Shown here: positions 23,301-31,291 of the stretch, one piece after another
Layout: every line of letters begins with the position of its first letter
Numbering within the stretch: position 1 is the stretch's first letter
Source: Acanthaster planci
Taxonomy: Eukaryota; Echinodermata; Asteroidea; Valvatida; Acanthasteridae
Direction of reading: 5' to 3'
DNA length: 44,818 bases
Assembly: GCF_001949145.1 (NCBI RefSeq)
Contig: NW_019091687.1
Span: 1-44,818 of the forward strand
Notes under the pieces: generated by a model
Database searches by the model: none
Told to the model about the DNA's origin: nothing
Seen by the model: only the letters and a program-made list of their open reading frames with translations
Program-made: the position numbers and the translations under genes

Positions 23301-26300
23301 AGTGATTAGCTTGGCCCATTGTTGTCATTCTGAATGGGAGGGCTGTCGATCCGCAATCATTGGCTTTCATGTGCAGTAAACTTGCAAAGCCTAGTTGAAG
23401 CTATTTGTGCGTAAGCTTCCGCCCGGAAAGAGAGGCAGGTTTTTTTCAGGTATTTGGTCTCTGAGCGGGATAGGAGTGCCCGTTATGTGCGGAATTTGGG
23501 CCAATTGTGAGCAGTCCCTAACTGCTGGGGCGTGCGACCGTCACCCCTGAATATCGTAGGACAAAGAGACGAGTATGAATGTAGTCAGTGCTTGGTTTTG
23601 GCTGTTGGAGAGAGAGAAGACGAGTTGTTTACATTTGGCTCTTGCCGTGTCCCAGTAACATATCCCCTCACGCAGAGAAAGTGAGAAGTCTTTAAATTTG
23701 ATTGGATTGGAGTTGTAGAAGGGTAGAGTGAATACTCCATGATGTACACATGTAGGCATATCAGAATGGACTGGACAGGAGTGACTCGCATGCCTGTGGG
23801 AAGTTGCTCAGCCACTGGCTATCGACTTCCGTCTACATGTATACACGTGTTAAATGCAGCCGCAGCCATGTTATGCTTTAGTTACAGGGCCTGTTCTGTA
23901 CAAATATCCACCCAGTGGGTTGTAATCAGAAATCAGAAATCTGAGCATGAAGAGCAAAAGACACCCCCCCCCTCTCAAAAACAATGGGAATCTGTGTTTA
24001 AGTTTAGGAGTTTTGTCAAGATTTTTTTCCACTGGAACACGCGTTTTCAGTTTTCCGAGGAAGGAGTTTATGTAGTTGAGATAAGCAGGTCTCAAGTGGG
24101 CGAGTTGCTGTTTCTCCGACCTGAAATATAGGTGGTCCCGAAATGGTCTGAGGTTTATCTTTGTTGTACACTTCCGGGCAAATTCCTTTCATAGAGGGAC
24201 AGGGTCATTCAAGACGGTGAGGTCTGGCCAACAAAGAGATGAATTTTTTTTTTTAGGGGGGGGGAGACATGAGTTTTTAATCCGAGAGCATTGTTGTGGT
24301 CTACTCAACCTGGAAAAGCTCTGAATTGGACCAACCCACATGGAGTGCTTTACCTTGGCCGCCACGCTGTCATACATGTACGTGCATCGTCCCCCACTGT
24401 GCAAAGGAGTTCGGAATAAACCAGGACGCCAGATAGGTCTGACGTCTATCCAGTTTGCCGGTCTATTGCTCTGATGTGTTCATCTTTGGGCCCCCCCAAA
24501 AAAAGCTGTGCAATAGTTGCACCACTAGGGACGTCCCAGTTGTATTGCGAGTACTTCAACAATATCTATTTTTAAGCCATTGTATGACTCACTGGTATCT
24601 TGGCAACTGTAGTTGGTTAAAACATTCCCAGTTTTTAATCGCAAGAATGTGTTGTTGTTTTTTTTTCATCTTGTGTATGTGCTCCTTTTTTGTTTGTTTC
24701 TGTCAACTGGTCTTCATTTCCTGTTTTTTTTATGGGTCTGTGGTCGCATTTTTCCTATTTAAAGTTTTACATTTATGTCTGTTGGTTACCTTCAGATTAC
24801 GTACTGATTCATTTTTTGTCGACATATTTGTAGTGATATGCTTTGCTCTTGAATGAAGAAAAGTCTGTCCTGGTTTCAAATACTTAATAACTGTATTTGC
24901 CGTTTGGCAATTTTTTTTTGGGTTTTGGGGGCTCTTTATTTCAGCCTTTTTATTTATCGGCCTCGTCTCAAATTTGAAAAAAGGTTGGCATTTTGGCAAC
25001 GTTCTGACATGAAATACTTTGCGTTGCCATGCATGTATACACATGTAAGTGGTCCTTTTCAGGCAGAGTTCTATTGGGAAAATTTCCCATTGCCCTGTGA
25101 TCAGTCCTTTTCGGTTACTTCAAAATGATCTGTCTTACTTCTCCCCATTTATAAATTTTTTTGTCCCGTTTCTTCAAACTGCCGTTGACTGCACATTTTT
25201 AGAACAGGCTGCACTTTTTGCCCAGTGAAGCGGTCAAGTGTTTTTTGGAAGGAGGTTACAAAGACCTTCCAGAAACTGTCGTTTCAAGTTGCTTGCCTTT
25301 GGGAGGAGACACTTCTGCATTGGCTCAAATTACCAAACCTGCCGGAGTGCACCTGGAAACACAGTTACTCTGTGAAAGTGTGCTCCCGGTCTGTGCGTGA
25401 TTTGTATAACATCTCCCTTTATTCATAACCTTGCTTGCATTGACGTAGTGATTCAGTCATGACTAGTCCTGATTCCGGCAAAATAGGCCTTTTGCCAGTT
25501 TAATGTGATGTCGAATTGAATAAATCTGGTAGACTGAGTTTTTTAATTACATGAACATAACAATTTGAATTCGCCGTACTAAAGACAACGCTGCTGTATC
25601 TCGTGATTTGGGGTAAGTTTGTGCTTAGTTACATAAGAGACGCCTTGCAACAATACTCTGTTTTTCGAAGGATAAGAACGGCACCAAGGAACCAGTCCAT
25701 TCCAGAGATAGTGGTCGCTATGCAAGAGCTTGCCTCAAATCGCGAGGTGTAGACCAATTCACTGATGCCATTACTGTGGTGTCCTCGTCGCCCAGGCGCG
25801 CATTCCTGAGATTGCCGAGCGTGTGATTTTGGTTAGCAGTGTGCTCCCGTTGGCTGATGAGGAAGCGTTCAGTGTGCATTTCTTTTGTTCACTCACGTGG
25901 GAACACCACGGTAATCGATCCTGATTCATGTCACTGGATCCGTCTATAGCAACAGTGTCTTTAGTCTGGGGAATTCAAATTGTCATGTTTATGTGCATTC
26001 AGATAACTCAGTGTACCAGATTTTGTTCAAATTTAACTTGTAAAAGACTTATCAGATCCAACTGGAAATTACATTTTGCTAGGTTTCTGGTAAGTTTCTA
26101 GTTTAGAGCTAATTTGTGTGTTTGTGTGTGATATTGTCCACCAGGTCATCTGTCATCGGTTTACCCACAGTAAAGAAAGACAAGTTCTCAGTCTTCAACT
26201 TTCTCTCCATGGCCCAACCAGCCAGTGAGGTGACAGCGCCCTCAACCTCCACGCCCGCCGAGACTGGGCGCGATGGAGGTCAGGAGCCGAAGGACAAGCC

Positions 26301-29300
26301 ATCGCGGTGGGACCGAAGACCCGCCCTCCTAGCAAATGTGGGTGCGTCTCCAGACATCGAGGGCAGGGCTTCAACTGGCCAGGCACCTGTAGAGCGCGGG
26401 GTATGGCAAACCATTTCTTACAGTATGAGTCTGGAAGTCCCGGAACTGCTTTTTAGTCTATGCCTTTAACAGAATCTTGCAGAATGTAACTCAGTAAGAA
26501 CCCCCGACATTGCTCACTCTTGCGTTGCACCTGTTGTGATCAGGATACCAAACCAAGGGACAACACAAAGACCTTAGTTGCTCTCTGTCATGCAAACCAA
26601 AACCAAATTACTTTAAAAATGACCGTCAAATTCATTACATGGGATCAGGCCACAAATACATATTTGCCACTTTTAATCATGGCCTTGTCACAATCAGCTG
26701 AAGTACAATAACGTGGCAGTGGTCATTAGGCACCTATATGATGTTCATTGAAAATGGATCATTCTTTTCTGAATTACATGTTTCACCCATTGTGCCTTCA
26801 GTAACGTTACCTGACCAATAACAGAAGATACAGTAATCAGTGATGTGTTGAATGCACTTAAATGCCTTGTGTCCGGTTAATCCTCTCTTCAAAACAAACT
26901 TAATTCCCCCCCCCCCAAAAAAAAACAGGAGGGTTGATGCTTTCTTGCCATACCAATTTTCAAAGGAATTTATTGACAGATTTTCAGCGACTGTCATTGA
27001 CTATGCTTTTTCATCTCAGAATCCTGACGAAGCGGATCCCGAGACCCGACCGCCCATGGACCTCTTCAAGGCCATCTTTGCCGACTCCAGCTCCAGCTCA
27101 AGTGACGAGGACGACGTGGAAGGCGCGGAGGAAGGAGTCACAGAGGGCGCGAAGGAGACGCCCAGCAGGCAAGAGCAACGCCAGGAAGGTAAGGATGAGG
27201 ACTAGGGAAAGAGCCCAACTTCAGTTTATGTAAAAAGTATTAACCCTAACCCTACATAATAGTACAAATTACTACTTGTAGTAAAATGTAGAATTCAGTC
27301 CTGTCACTTGTAAGAGGACATGACCGTAATGTTCTCTGAAGCTATAAATTACAATAGACAAGACAATGTACCATACAGCGCCGTGGCACTATGAATGCAT
27401 GGCTTTATTGTTCTCTGTACAAGTAACAATGGAAGTAACCTAGCCAGAAGTAGTAATTGTAGCACTATGTCCTTCAGGCTAAGGCTATTACTTAATATTT
27501 TGTAGTACTGAGTACTGTAAGCCAAACAATATGCTTGGCAGTTAGGGTTAATGAATGGTACCAAATGTAGGAGTACAGCGGAACTGAAAGGGATGGGGAA
27601 TAACTGCAGAATCCCCCCCCCCAGTCAAGTAACCAATTTATTTTTCAGAGGGAAAGGGCACTTCTGGAACACCTGAGTTTATGATTGGAAGCACTTTGAG
27701 TGGCCTCATGAAAGAAGTATTCTCTACCTGTACCATAGTTATGTCTACAGCAATGCCAGTACTGGAACGAGTTCCATATACAGACAACACTTGAGGCCCT
27801 GTGCACAAAACTATCAGACTACAAGCATTTTCTTAGTAAATGCTTCAGAATTTCCTAAGCTAAATTTCACTTTTTCAGACATGTTATTACTATCTGACAG
27901 CTGTTATAGCCTTTTTAAGGGAAAATTAATGTTGTCCTTATATGAAATCTATAAGGAGGGTAATTTGGATTATAAGAATCATTATCAAGATGTTCTTTCA
28001 GTGTCTGAAGTTTGATCTAAATATTCTTGGGAAATTACCAGGAAAATGTTGTTAAAACTCTAACGTCCACCCCCCCAACAGTGTGTCAACATTGTATTGA
28101 AAATGGTTGATTCAGGATAGTTTGCGCAGATACTTACATTAAAACCAGTTCTCATCGCCAGCTGGGTATTATTTCTACTCAGATGTTGATCCAGGGAGGC
28201 CATCTCACCCCTCTGGTACTTCCGCAGCAGACTGCGGCCACCCCCTTGGAATGCCAACAGCGAGCAATACTACGAATTCCCCTCAAATCACAGCCAGAAA
28301 TGGAAGTGGAGTCCAGACTCCCCCCGTGGACTCTGGGTCAGACTCCGAGGAGATGTACGGCCCCAGCCTACCCCCGCCTTCCTCTGCCTCTGTCAAGGCC
28401 GTCCCTTACAGTGCGGGGGTCAGAGGTCAGGCGCCTGCGGGGTCGCGAAAGGACCCCAGGGGAGACGGCAGACATTCCAGAAGCCACAGGAAGGAGAAGC
28501 GAAGGAAAAAGCAGGGGAGTCGGAGTGGCAGCAACAAAGACAAAAAGGTGAGAGGAAAAGGGACGAGCAAGGCTTGGATCGTCTCGTTTCGGGCATGCCA
28601 TGAATATTTCTTCCGAAAGAACACTGGGGAATGAAGCAAACCCTTTGGGCTGATGAAGTGAAATTTGTTTCTTGTGTTCTCCACCACCCTCGGTATACTG
28701 CACAGCCCCCTCAACTCACCAACAAACCCTTCCTGATGCGCACAGTAGATTTAATTAAAATTGACGGCAGGGGACAATCATTTGTCAGTTTGTGGCATTG
28801 AGAAGTTGTTGCCAGCCACTTCACAGTCAGAAAGCAGATCAACATGTGATCTGATAGGCACACATTCACTGTCAGATTTTCCTGCCCATTGAAGACCTTT
28901 AGGTGATCAGTGAGGGTAACACTAGCTGCCACAGTGGGCAGCTGGACCAGCCATCATTTCAAGGTTGTTTTCAACAAAGGGTTGCTCAGAGGGCAGTTGA
29001 ATTCGGAGAGCGTTTCTTTCTCCCCGTGGATAGCTGTGTTGTTCAGGTGACCAAGAAACAGCGATAATGCATTGACCCGTTTAATTTCCCCCCCCCCAAA
29101 AAAAAAGCAGTTGTCCTTGCTGAAAGAGCAGTTAAGCCCAAGAGTAACATTAAATCCCAAACCCAACAGTAATGGTAGAGAGCATTACTTGCCCTTGACT
29201 TTTATTTTTCTGAGAAATAGCTGGCACAATTATTTTGTACATGGCTTCCATCTTGGAGTACACTTTGTTCGATTTTAAAACATGAAGAGAAAAGAAGTGC

Positions 29301-31238
29301 TAATCCTTGGCAAATCTACCAGTTTAACAGTTTAAAAATGTACTCTTGCATTTATTTAAAAAGGAGTAACTGTTACTGTGTTATATTTATTTAAAATACA
29401 AACCGGTCCAGGATAAGAGCATATTATAATATATAAAATGGTTATGTGATGGACGCAAGAAAATGTGCATCGTTTGGCAAATCTACTATTTTTTGCCGAA
29501 TATTTTCCTCCTTAGCCAGGCACGGGGGAAGCCTTATGGATGCATTGAATAAATAATATGTGAAATCCTGTTAGTTCTCTCTCTCTCTTTTTTCACACGG
29601 TATCTTTTCAACAATAGTGTACCCACAATTGGGGCTATGAGCCTTTTCTTTTGCCTGACGGAGACCCTGCTTTTCAGATTGGTCAGAGGGAATGTGGGGG
29701 GGAGGATTCTGAAATACTGAAAAAGAAAATTCACTTTGCAGTTGAGTCAGACCTGAGGCCTTGTACGTCAATCCATTGTATTGAATTCCTCTAATACCTA
29801 TTTCCCCCCTTCGTTTGGACAAGTGTAGCAAGGCCATTTTGTTCTTTTCTTTCCTTTTCTTTTTTCACAAATCTCTTGAGCTCATGTGTGAAAGCACACA
29901 CAGGGCCCTTTTTCAAAGGCTTTTCCAAAAGAGAGAGAGAGGATTTGTTATTTGTTGTCGCACAGTCTGTGCTGGGTTGCACAGGGTAGGAGCGGGCTGA
30001 AGTGCACATGTGCAGCAAGGTATGAGACGGAGAGAANNNNNNNNNNNNNNNNNNNNNNNNNNNNNNNNNNNNNNNNNNNNNNNNNNNNNNNNNNNNNNNN
30101 NNNNNNNNNNNNNNNNNNNNNNNNNNNNNNNNNNNNNNNNNNNNNNNNNNNNNNNNNNNNNNNNNNNNNNNNNNNNNNNNNNNNNNNNNNNNNNNNNNNN
30201 NNNNNNGGGGTACCCCTCGGTCTCATTTCTCGCTGGGTGCAGAAGTGCGATCTGTGGATTTCCCAAAGTGCATGTAGTTCCTGCTGAGCGAGTCTGTCTC
30301 TTTGACTCTGTGTTGGCATCCAGTCGGTGCTGTGTGGGCGTCTGAAATCGGCACGGGTTTGAATCCCTTCTCCCAGTCCCCTCCCTGGCCCAAACGAGCG
30401 TTGCCATTGTGATATGCCACACCACATGACTGATGAGGTTTTTTTGGGGGGGGGCAGATAAAAGAAATGACGTGCCAATCACCTGACAGATCGCACGTGC
30501 ATTGTCCTCAATGTGCATGAGTTGAAATTGATGTTTTTGGTCATAGCTTAATCACAGCAGAGCGCACTGAAACGAGGCCGGTGTGGATGTAACAGGTTCC
30601 CACCTACATGATAGGTTGCTGCTGCTGAAGCCAGTAGAGAGAGGGCTGCAGCCAACTCACCCAGAACTGTATAATTTTTCAGCCGCTGCCAGTCGATTTT
30701 GACACCCGAATGTCAAAGAGTAGTTTGCAGTGAGGTCAAGGGTTAATCTCAAACCATTATTTGAAGGGGCCAAATGAGGGGATTTCTTTATCTAACTTTT
30801 TTTATGACTTTTTTGATGGCTGAGGCTCAATTTGTGGCTTTTTATGACTTGGGAAAGGAGAGATATGAAAAAGTCCCCACAATATTGCCCTTTTCTCGTT
30901 ATACCGGTATTTTCAGAACAAAAACAAATGGTTGCTCCTATCGAGGGTAGCCATGGTCACCACCCCAAGAGGTACACCACGAAATTCTTACTTCAAATTT
31001 GAACTCCTGTCCTTTTCGTTCTGTCACCCTCTTTCGTTTACTGTTCTTTCTGTCTTTCTTGCAGAAGTCCAAGAAGAAAAAGAAAACAAAAAAAAAGAAG
31101 AGCGAAACGGGACACAGAGGTCATCACAGATCATCTTCCAGGTCAGATCATCGGGGTCGTGACCTGTCACCGTCTAATTCTGACTATGATGCCAGTGGAA
31201 GTAGTGGTTTAAGTAGCAGTTCTGAAGACTCTTGCTAA
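2236..31238 (+). CDS. GPATCH1: G-patch domain-containing protein 1, 3' 13 exons (partial gene)
   Basis: The span covers 13 exons and 12 introns; the joined coding length is 2385 bases (794 codons plus stop), against about 930 residues for the human protein. G-patch proteins bind and stimulate DEAH-box helicases, and GPATCH1 is known as a nuclear, spliceosome-associated factor linked with the helicase DHX35. Visible in order: a conserved FGIAP/VVTTD block; the G-patch (LLRKMGWREGQGVGPKV); an acidic segment then GYRGLDP; AFGVGAF...DDDIYA and YGWTAP; FPPP...FRPFHIF; an FLSPEDR segment; TEWERQRE; the conserved KMFGKLTRDSLEWHP and CKRFNVPNPYP block; KFSVFNFL; RPPMDLFKAIFA followed by a Ser/acidic run; YGPSLPPP; and a Lys/Arg/Ser-rich tail with likely nuclear localisation signals. 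All exon phases fit. The start codon and roughly the first 100 residues are outside the window. The function is taken from the family. Confidence 0.93.
3077..3177 (+). CDS. GPATCH1: GPATCH1 exon b (G-patch motif)
   Basis: The acceptor is a pyrimidine tract ending CCCAG and the donor is G|GTGAGT. The exon completes the Asn codon and encodes ESIGARLLRKMGW, REGQGVGPKV and a basic RRRKR run. This is the core G-patch, with Gly residues at the usual helicase-contact positions. It ends one base into a Gly codon. Confidence 0.92.
3774..4009 (+). CDS. GPATCH1: GPATCH1 exon c
   Basis: Acceptor TTTCAG; encodes GPEGKVSMSVDDDEDGEF, LFAPADVEEI, GIGYRGLDP and QHFSLF, ending MSGK before donor GTGCAG, phase 0. 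The FAP and YRGLDP strings match the human protein after its G-patch. The frame stays open past the donor for another 249 bases, running into a repeat, so intron retention would add an unrelated tail. Confidence 0.88.
4027..4484. repeat. Dispersed repeat, copy 2
   Basis: Shares long matching stretches, in the same order and orientation, with about 612-1071: CACAAAATGAGC, TTCAGCAGAAAAAGAGCT, CATGTACATGGAACACTTAG, GACATTATTCTGGCAGCTT and others through about 450 bases. It begins within about 20 bases of the donor of GPATCH1 exon c. No coding content; family unknown. Confidence 0.8.
5069..5210 (+). CDS. GPATCH1: GPATCH1 exon d
   Basis: Acceptor GCCACCAG, donor AAAG|GTCAGG. Encodes AFGVGAFETTDDDIYA, YDRVLGGEEPGG and YGWTAPK, a block highly similar to the human protein (AFGVGAL..DDDIYA, YGWTAP). 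Ends one base into a Gly codon. Confidence 0.9.
5211..7589. other. GPATCH1 intron between exons d and e
   Basis: Holds the antisense SINE at 6897-7244, a C10A8 tract at 6046-6063 and AT-rich sequence. I see no exon. The conserved protein reads directly from exon d to exon e. Confidence 0.6.
6897..7244 (-). mobile_element. tRNA-headed SINE with (TAA)n tail
   Basis: Read on the minus strand, the 5' end has a tRNA-like head: A-box-like GGTTGGCAAGGTAG near 7230 and B-box-like GGGTTCAATTCCC at about 7180. A middle region follows with GTGGGTTTTACCC and GGGGTTTTCCTCCCACCTC, similar to the central region of widespread animal SINE families. It ends TTTATAAATGAATTATT plus a TAA/ATT repeat. ATGCAA occurs at both borders (6896-6901 and 7245-7250) as a possible target-site duplication. 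It lies antisense in the intron between exons d and e of GPATCH1. Confidence 0.8.
7590..7648 (+). CDS. GPATCH1: GPATCH1 exon e (short)
   Basis: A 59-base exon between a GGTACAG acceptor and an AAG|GTGAGT donor. It completes a Gly codon and encodes NKGVLDNFKSSAQARPPNK. It aligns with the human GKILDGFSLASKPLSSKK segment and ends in phase 0. It was recognised by phase and similarity because it is short. Confidence 0.82.
8219..8393 (+). CDS. GPATCH1: GPATCH1 exon f
   Basis: Acceptor TTGTTAG, first codons VFPPPVLPKGFRPFHIFE, equivalent to the human YPPPELPRDYRPVHYF. Ends LLGEEQLP plus one base before GTATGG. The weak acceptor (TTAG) and GTATGG donor are the least canonical points, but the phase joins exactly to the next exon. 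Confidence 0.87.
8900..9148 (+). CDS. GPATCH1: GPATCH1 exon g
   Basis: Acceptor CTTTTGTAG, donor AAAG|GTAAAT. Encodes PSYVFDFLSPEDRQKLKSG, a Pro/Ala/Thr/Ser-rich variable part, then GSGFKLFARDAAKQQRYEEY. The last string matches the human NFKPFAKDPEKQKRYDEF. Confidence 0.9.
9360..9500 (+). repeat. Degenerate GTCATGGAAA / CCTGGAAA repeat
   Basis: Imperfect repeats of CATGGAAAAATCATGGGAAA, GTCCTGGAAAGTCATAGGAA and CCTGGAAAAGTCATGGAAAT lie in the intron between exons g and h. It looks like a decayed short tandem repeat. No coding role. Confidence 0.6.
9643..9821 (+). CDS. GPATCH1: GPATCH1 exon h
   Basis: Acceptor TTTTTGTAG, donor GGG|GTGAGT, phase 0 end. Encodes TEWERQREAEEFVRAASLYQ and an acidic DDEDTVDVP, matching human TEWERGRERDEFARAALLY. 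The frame remains open for about 420 bases past the donor into repeat-like sequence. Confidence 0.9.
9930..10340. repeat. Repeat-like region with TACCAGCCA and TTTGCTGAGC motifs
   Basis: CTACCAGCCAATG at about 9938 and TTACCAGCCAAAAT at 10251 each precede variants of TTTGCTGAGC or TTTGCTCAGC. This looks like two degenerate units of one interspersed repeat in the intron between exons h and i. The family is not identified. Confidence 0.45.
10451..10578 (+). CDS. GPATCH1: GPATCH1 exon i
   Basis: Acceptor CTTTCCTCAG, donor GG|GTGAGT. Encodes KMFGKLTRDSLEWHPD and CKRFNVPNPYP, the most conserved block of the family outside the G-patch. It leaves two bases of a Gly codon, completed only at 26145 after the 15.6 kb intron. 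Confidence 0.92.
11645..12066. repeat. Inverted pair of one element, broken by an N gap
   Basis: Left arm (11645-11761) and right arm (11931-12066) are inverted copies sharing GTTGGTGCAGTGCACAACAC, GAGGTGTTT and CCCAAAGAGTGACTTCAGCA. Each inner end carries TTAACCCT or its complement (TTAA at 11758-11761 and 11931-11934). The 34-base N run (12005-12038) falls inside the right arm. The spacer is 11762-11930. Confidence 0.75.
12005..12038. other. Assembly gap (34 N)
   Basis: A run of N. Open frames that cross it are not meaningful. The gap sits in an inverted-repeat arm, a common place for assembly failure. Confidence 0.99.
12068..12150. repeat. 27-base direct repeat, two copies
   Basis: TTTGTGCTGTAAAACCA followed by T or A and then AGGAGGGTT occurs at 12068-12094 and 12124-12150, with one difference. 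It adjoins the inverted pair and is probably part of the same repeat cluster. Confidence 0.7.
13437..13616. mobile_element. MITE-like palindromic element
   Basis: Arms ATTTGAGCAAGC-n-ATACGCCTGCGCA (13461-13486 and reverse complement 13566-13591) match at 25 of 26 positions. Weaker pairing extends outward to TGTAATT/AATTACA and inward across the GC-rich centre (CAGGTGCCGCGGCAGGCAC). About 180 bases in total, non-coding. No clear target duplication was seen. Confidence 0.7.
14403..14461. repeat. Perfect 24-bp inverted repeat with TTAA ends
   Basis: The left arm 14403-14426 starts TTAACCCTAACCCTCC. The right arm 14438-14461 is its exact reverse complement, with an 11-base loop between them. Both ends are TTAA next to CCCTAA, so it resembles a minimal TTAA-inserting element or an insertion of telomere-like motif. 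Confidence 0.85.
16044..16060 (+). repeat. Lone TTAACCCTAACCCTCC terminus
   Basis: The same 16 bases as the left end of the hairpin at 14403, with no inverted partner found nearby. It may be a truncated copy. Confidence 0.5.
17251..17332 (-). repeat. tRNA-like (SINE head) fragment, low support
   Basis: On the minus strand, GGTCAAATCCCATCCGAG resembles a B box plus T-arm and is followed by a T12 run (17250-17261 read as A on the + strand), as at a Pol III terminator. No convincing cloverleaf could be drawn. I treat it as a decayed tRNA-derived repeat, not a tRNA gene. Confidence 0.3.
20782..20957. repeat. Long near-perfect hairpin in GPATCH1 intron
   Basis: Arms 20782-20853 and 20887-20957 are reverse complements except for one substitution, one single-base indel and one A/G difference over about 71 bases. 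The loop is 33 bases. Arm strings include TTTCAGTTTATACCTTAATG and GGCAGGAATT. Either a young fold-back element or a structured-RNA source; no coding content. Confidence 0.88.
21519..21603. repeat. 85-base hairpin, pre-miRNA-sized
   Basis: Arms 21519-21551 and 21571-21603 (33 bases each) match in reverse complement at 30 positions. The three mismatches cluster in the arm middle (GCAGTT opposite CCAATG). The loop is 19 bases. Arm strings are GCCATCTTGCAGG and CTTTTGTTCCACAG. Size and shape fit a miRNA precursor, but a small fold-back repeat fits equally. Confidence 0.8.
26145..26400 (+). CDS. GPATCH1: GPATCH1 exon j (3' border uncertain)
   Basis: Acceptor CCACCAG; encodes SSVIGLPTVKKDKFSVFNFL then a low-complexity Ser/Thr/Pro segment and PSRWDRRP. 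Two donors leave phase 0 and fit the next exon: GTATGG at 26401 (used here) and GTGGGT at 26338, which would shorten the protein by 21 residues. The start is firm, the end is not. Confidence 0.85.
26906..26925 (+). repeat. C11A9 tract
   Basis: TTAATT followed by 11 C, 9 A and CAGG. A near-identical arrangement (TTAATTT, C10, A9, GCAG) occurs at 29088-29106; similar tracts are at 6046-6063 and 24491-24504, with a reverse-strand copy at 30439-30454. Confidence 0.8.
27020..27188 (+). CDS. GPATCH1: GPATCH1 exon k
   Basis: Acceptor TTTTTCATCTCAG, donor GAAG|GTAAGG. Encodes RPPMDLFKAIFAD followed by a six-Ser run and acidic residues, equivalent to human RPSMDLFRAIFASS with its Ser/Glu/Asp tract. 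Ends one base into the next codon. Confidence 0.9.
27240..27551. mobile_element. TTAA-bordered MITE-like element, 312 bp
   Basis: Ends are TTAACCCTAAC (27240-27250) and GTTAGGGTTAA (27541-27551), an exact 11-base inverted repeat. piggyBac-type elements insert at TTAA and start with CCC, so a non-autonomous piggyBac-like element is possible. The interior has no supported ORF. It lies in the intron between exons k and l. Confidence 0.6.
28183..28547 (+). CDS. GPATCH1: GPATCH1 exon l
   Basis: Acceptor TTTCTACTCAG, donor AAG|GTGAGA. Encodes a poorly conserved linker, then EEMYGPSLPPP (human EEFGPRLPP) and a basic stretch HRKEKRRKKQG typical of a nuclear localisation signal. Phase 1 in and phase 0 out both fit the neighbouring exons. 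Confidence 0.87.
28548..31064. other. Last GPATCH1 intron
   Basis: Contains a C10A9 tract at 29088-29106, AT-rich sequence, a 170-base N gap and a tRNA-like string near 30310-30375 (GTTGGCATCCAGTCGGT, then GGGTTTGAATCCC) that may be a SINE remnant. No exon is supported. Confidence 0.55.
30037..30206. other. Assembly gap (170 N)
   Basis: A run of N. Flanks carry GGTATGAGACGGAGAGA on the left and TCGGTCTCATTTCTC on the right, a short imperfect inverted match, so the missing sequence may be a fold-back. Confidence 0.99.
31065..31238 (+). CDS. GPATCH1: GPATCH1 last exon with stop
   Basis: A pyrimidine tract ending CTTGCAG precedes KSKKKKKTKKKK, then a Ser/Arg/His-rich segment and a Ser/Asp-rich end ...SSSSEDSC and TAA. 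The human C-terminus is likewise Lys-rich then Ser-rich. The low-complexity sequence means identity rests on position and phase. Confidence 0.85.
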   Translation, partial: KSKKKKKTKKKKSETGHRGHHRSSSRSDHRGRDLSPSNSDYDASGSSGLSSSSEDSC

Positions 31239-31268
31239 CTGCAGTCGTTGTATTTTTAAAAGGATTGC

Positions 31269-31291
31269 GGGGTGGGGGTGGGGTGCAGGGG
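31269..31291 (+). promoter_or_regulatory. G-quadruplex pattern in GPATCH1 3' UTR
   Basis: Four G runs (4, 5, 4 and 4 bases) separated by loops of 1, 1 and 4 bases, on the mRNA strand, starting 31 bases after the stop codon. It fits the standard G-quadruplex pattern. Any effect on 3' end formation or stability is inference. Confidence 0.7.

Larger units (their letters stand above)
10579..26144. other. Giant GPATCH1 intron (about 15.6 kb)
   Basis: No coding exon of GPATCH1 is missing here: the protein block NPYPG|SSVIGLP reads straight across. No transposon protein or nested gene could be supported. Listed separately: inverted pair with gap (11645-12066), MITE-like palindrome (13437-13616), TTAA hairpin (14403-14461), tRNA-like fragment (17251-17332), long hairpin (20782-20957) and short hairpin (21519-21603). 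The stretches 16.1-17.2, 17.4-20.7 and 21.7-26.1 kb show only AT-rich sequence and simple tracts. Confidence 0.7.

Noticed and set aside
24455-24856. 133-codon frame rich in Phe, Leu and Cys
   Set aside because: It is the translation of T-rich sequence and looks like membrane protein only for that reason.
26852-27019. In-frame upstream extension of GPATCH1 exon k
   Set aside because: The frame is open, but a strong CTCAG acceptor sits at 27019 and the CAG at 26925 would not keep phase; content is unlike the family.
30310-30375. Possible tRNA gene (A-box-like and B-box-like strings)
   Set aside because: The acceptor ends do not pair and no full cloverleaf forms; better seen as a SINE remnant.
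29913-30518. A frame of about 200 codons on the minus strand across the 170-N gap
   Set aside because: Mostly unknown bases; both flanks lack any family signal.
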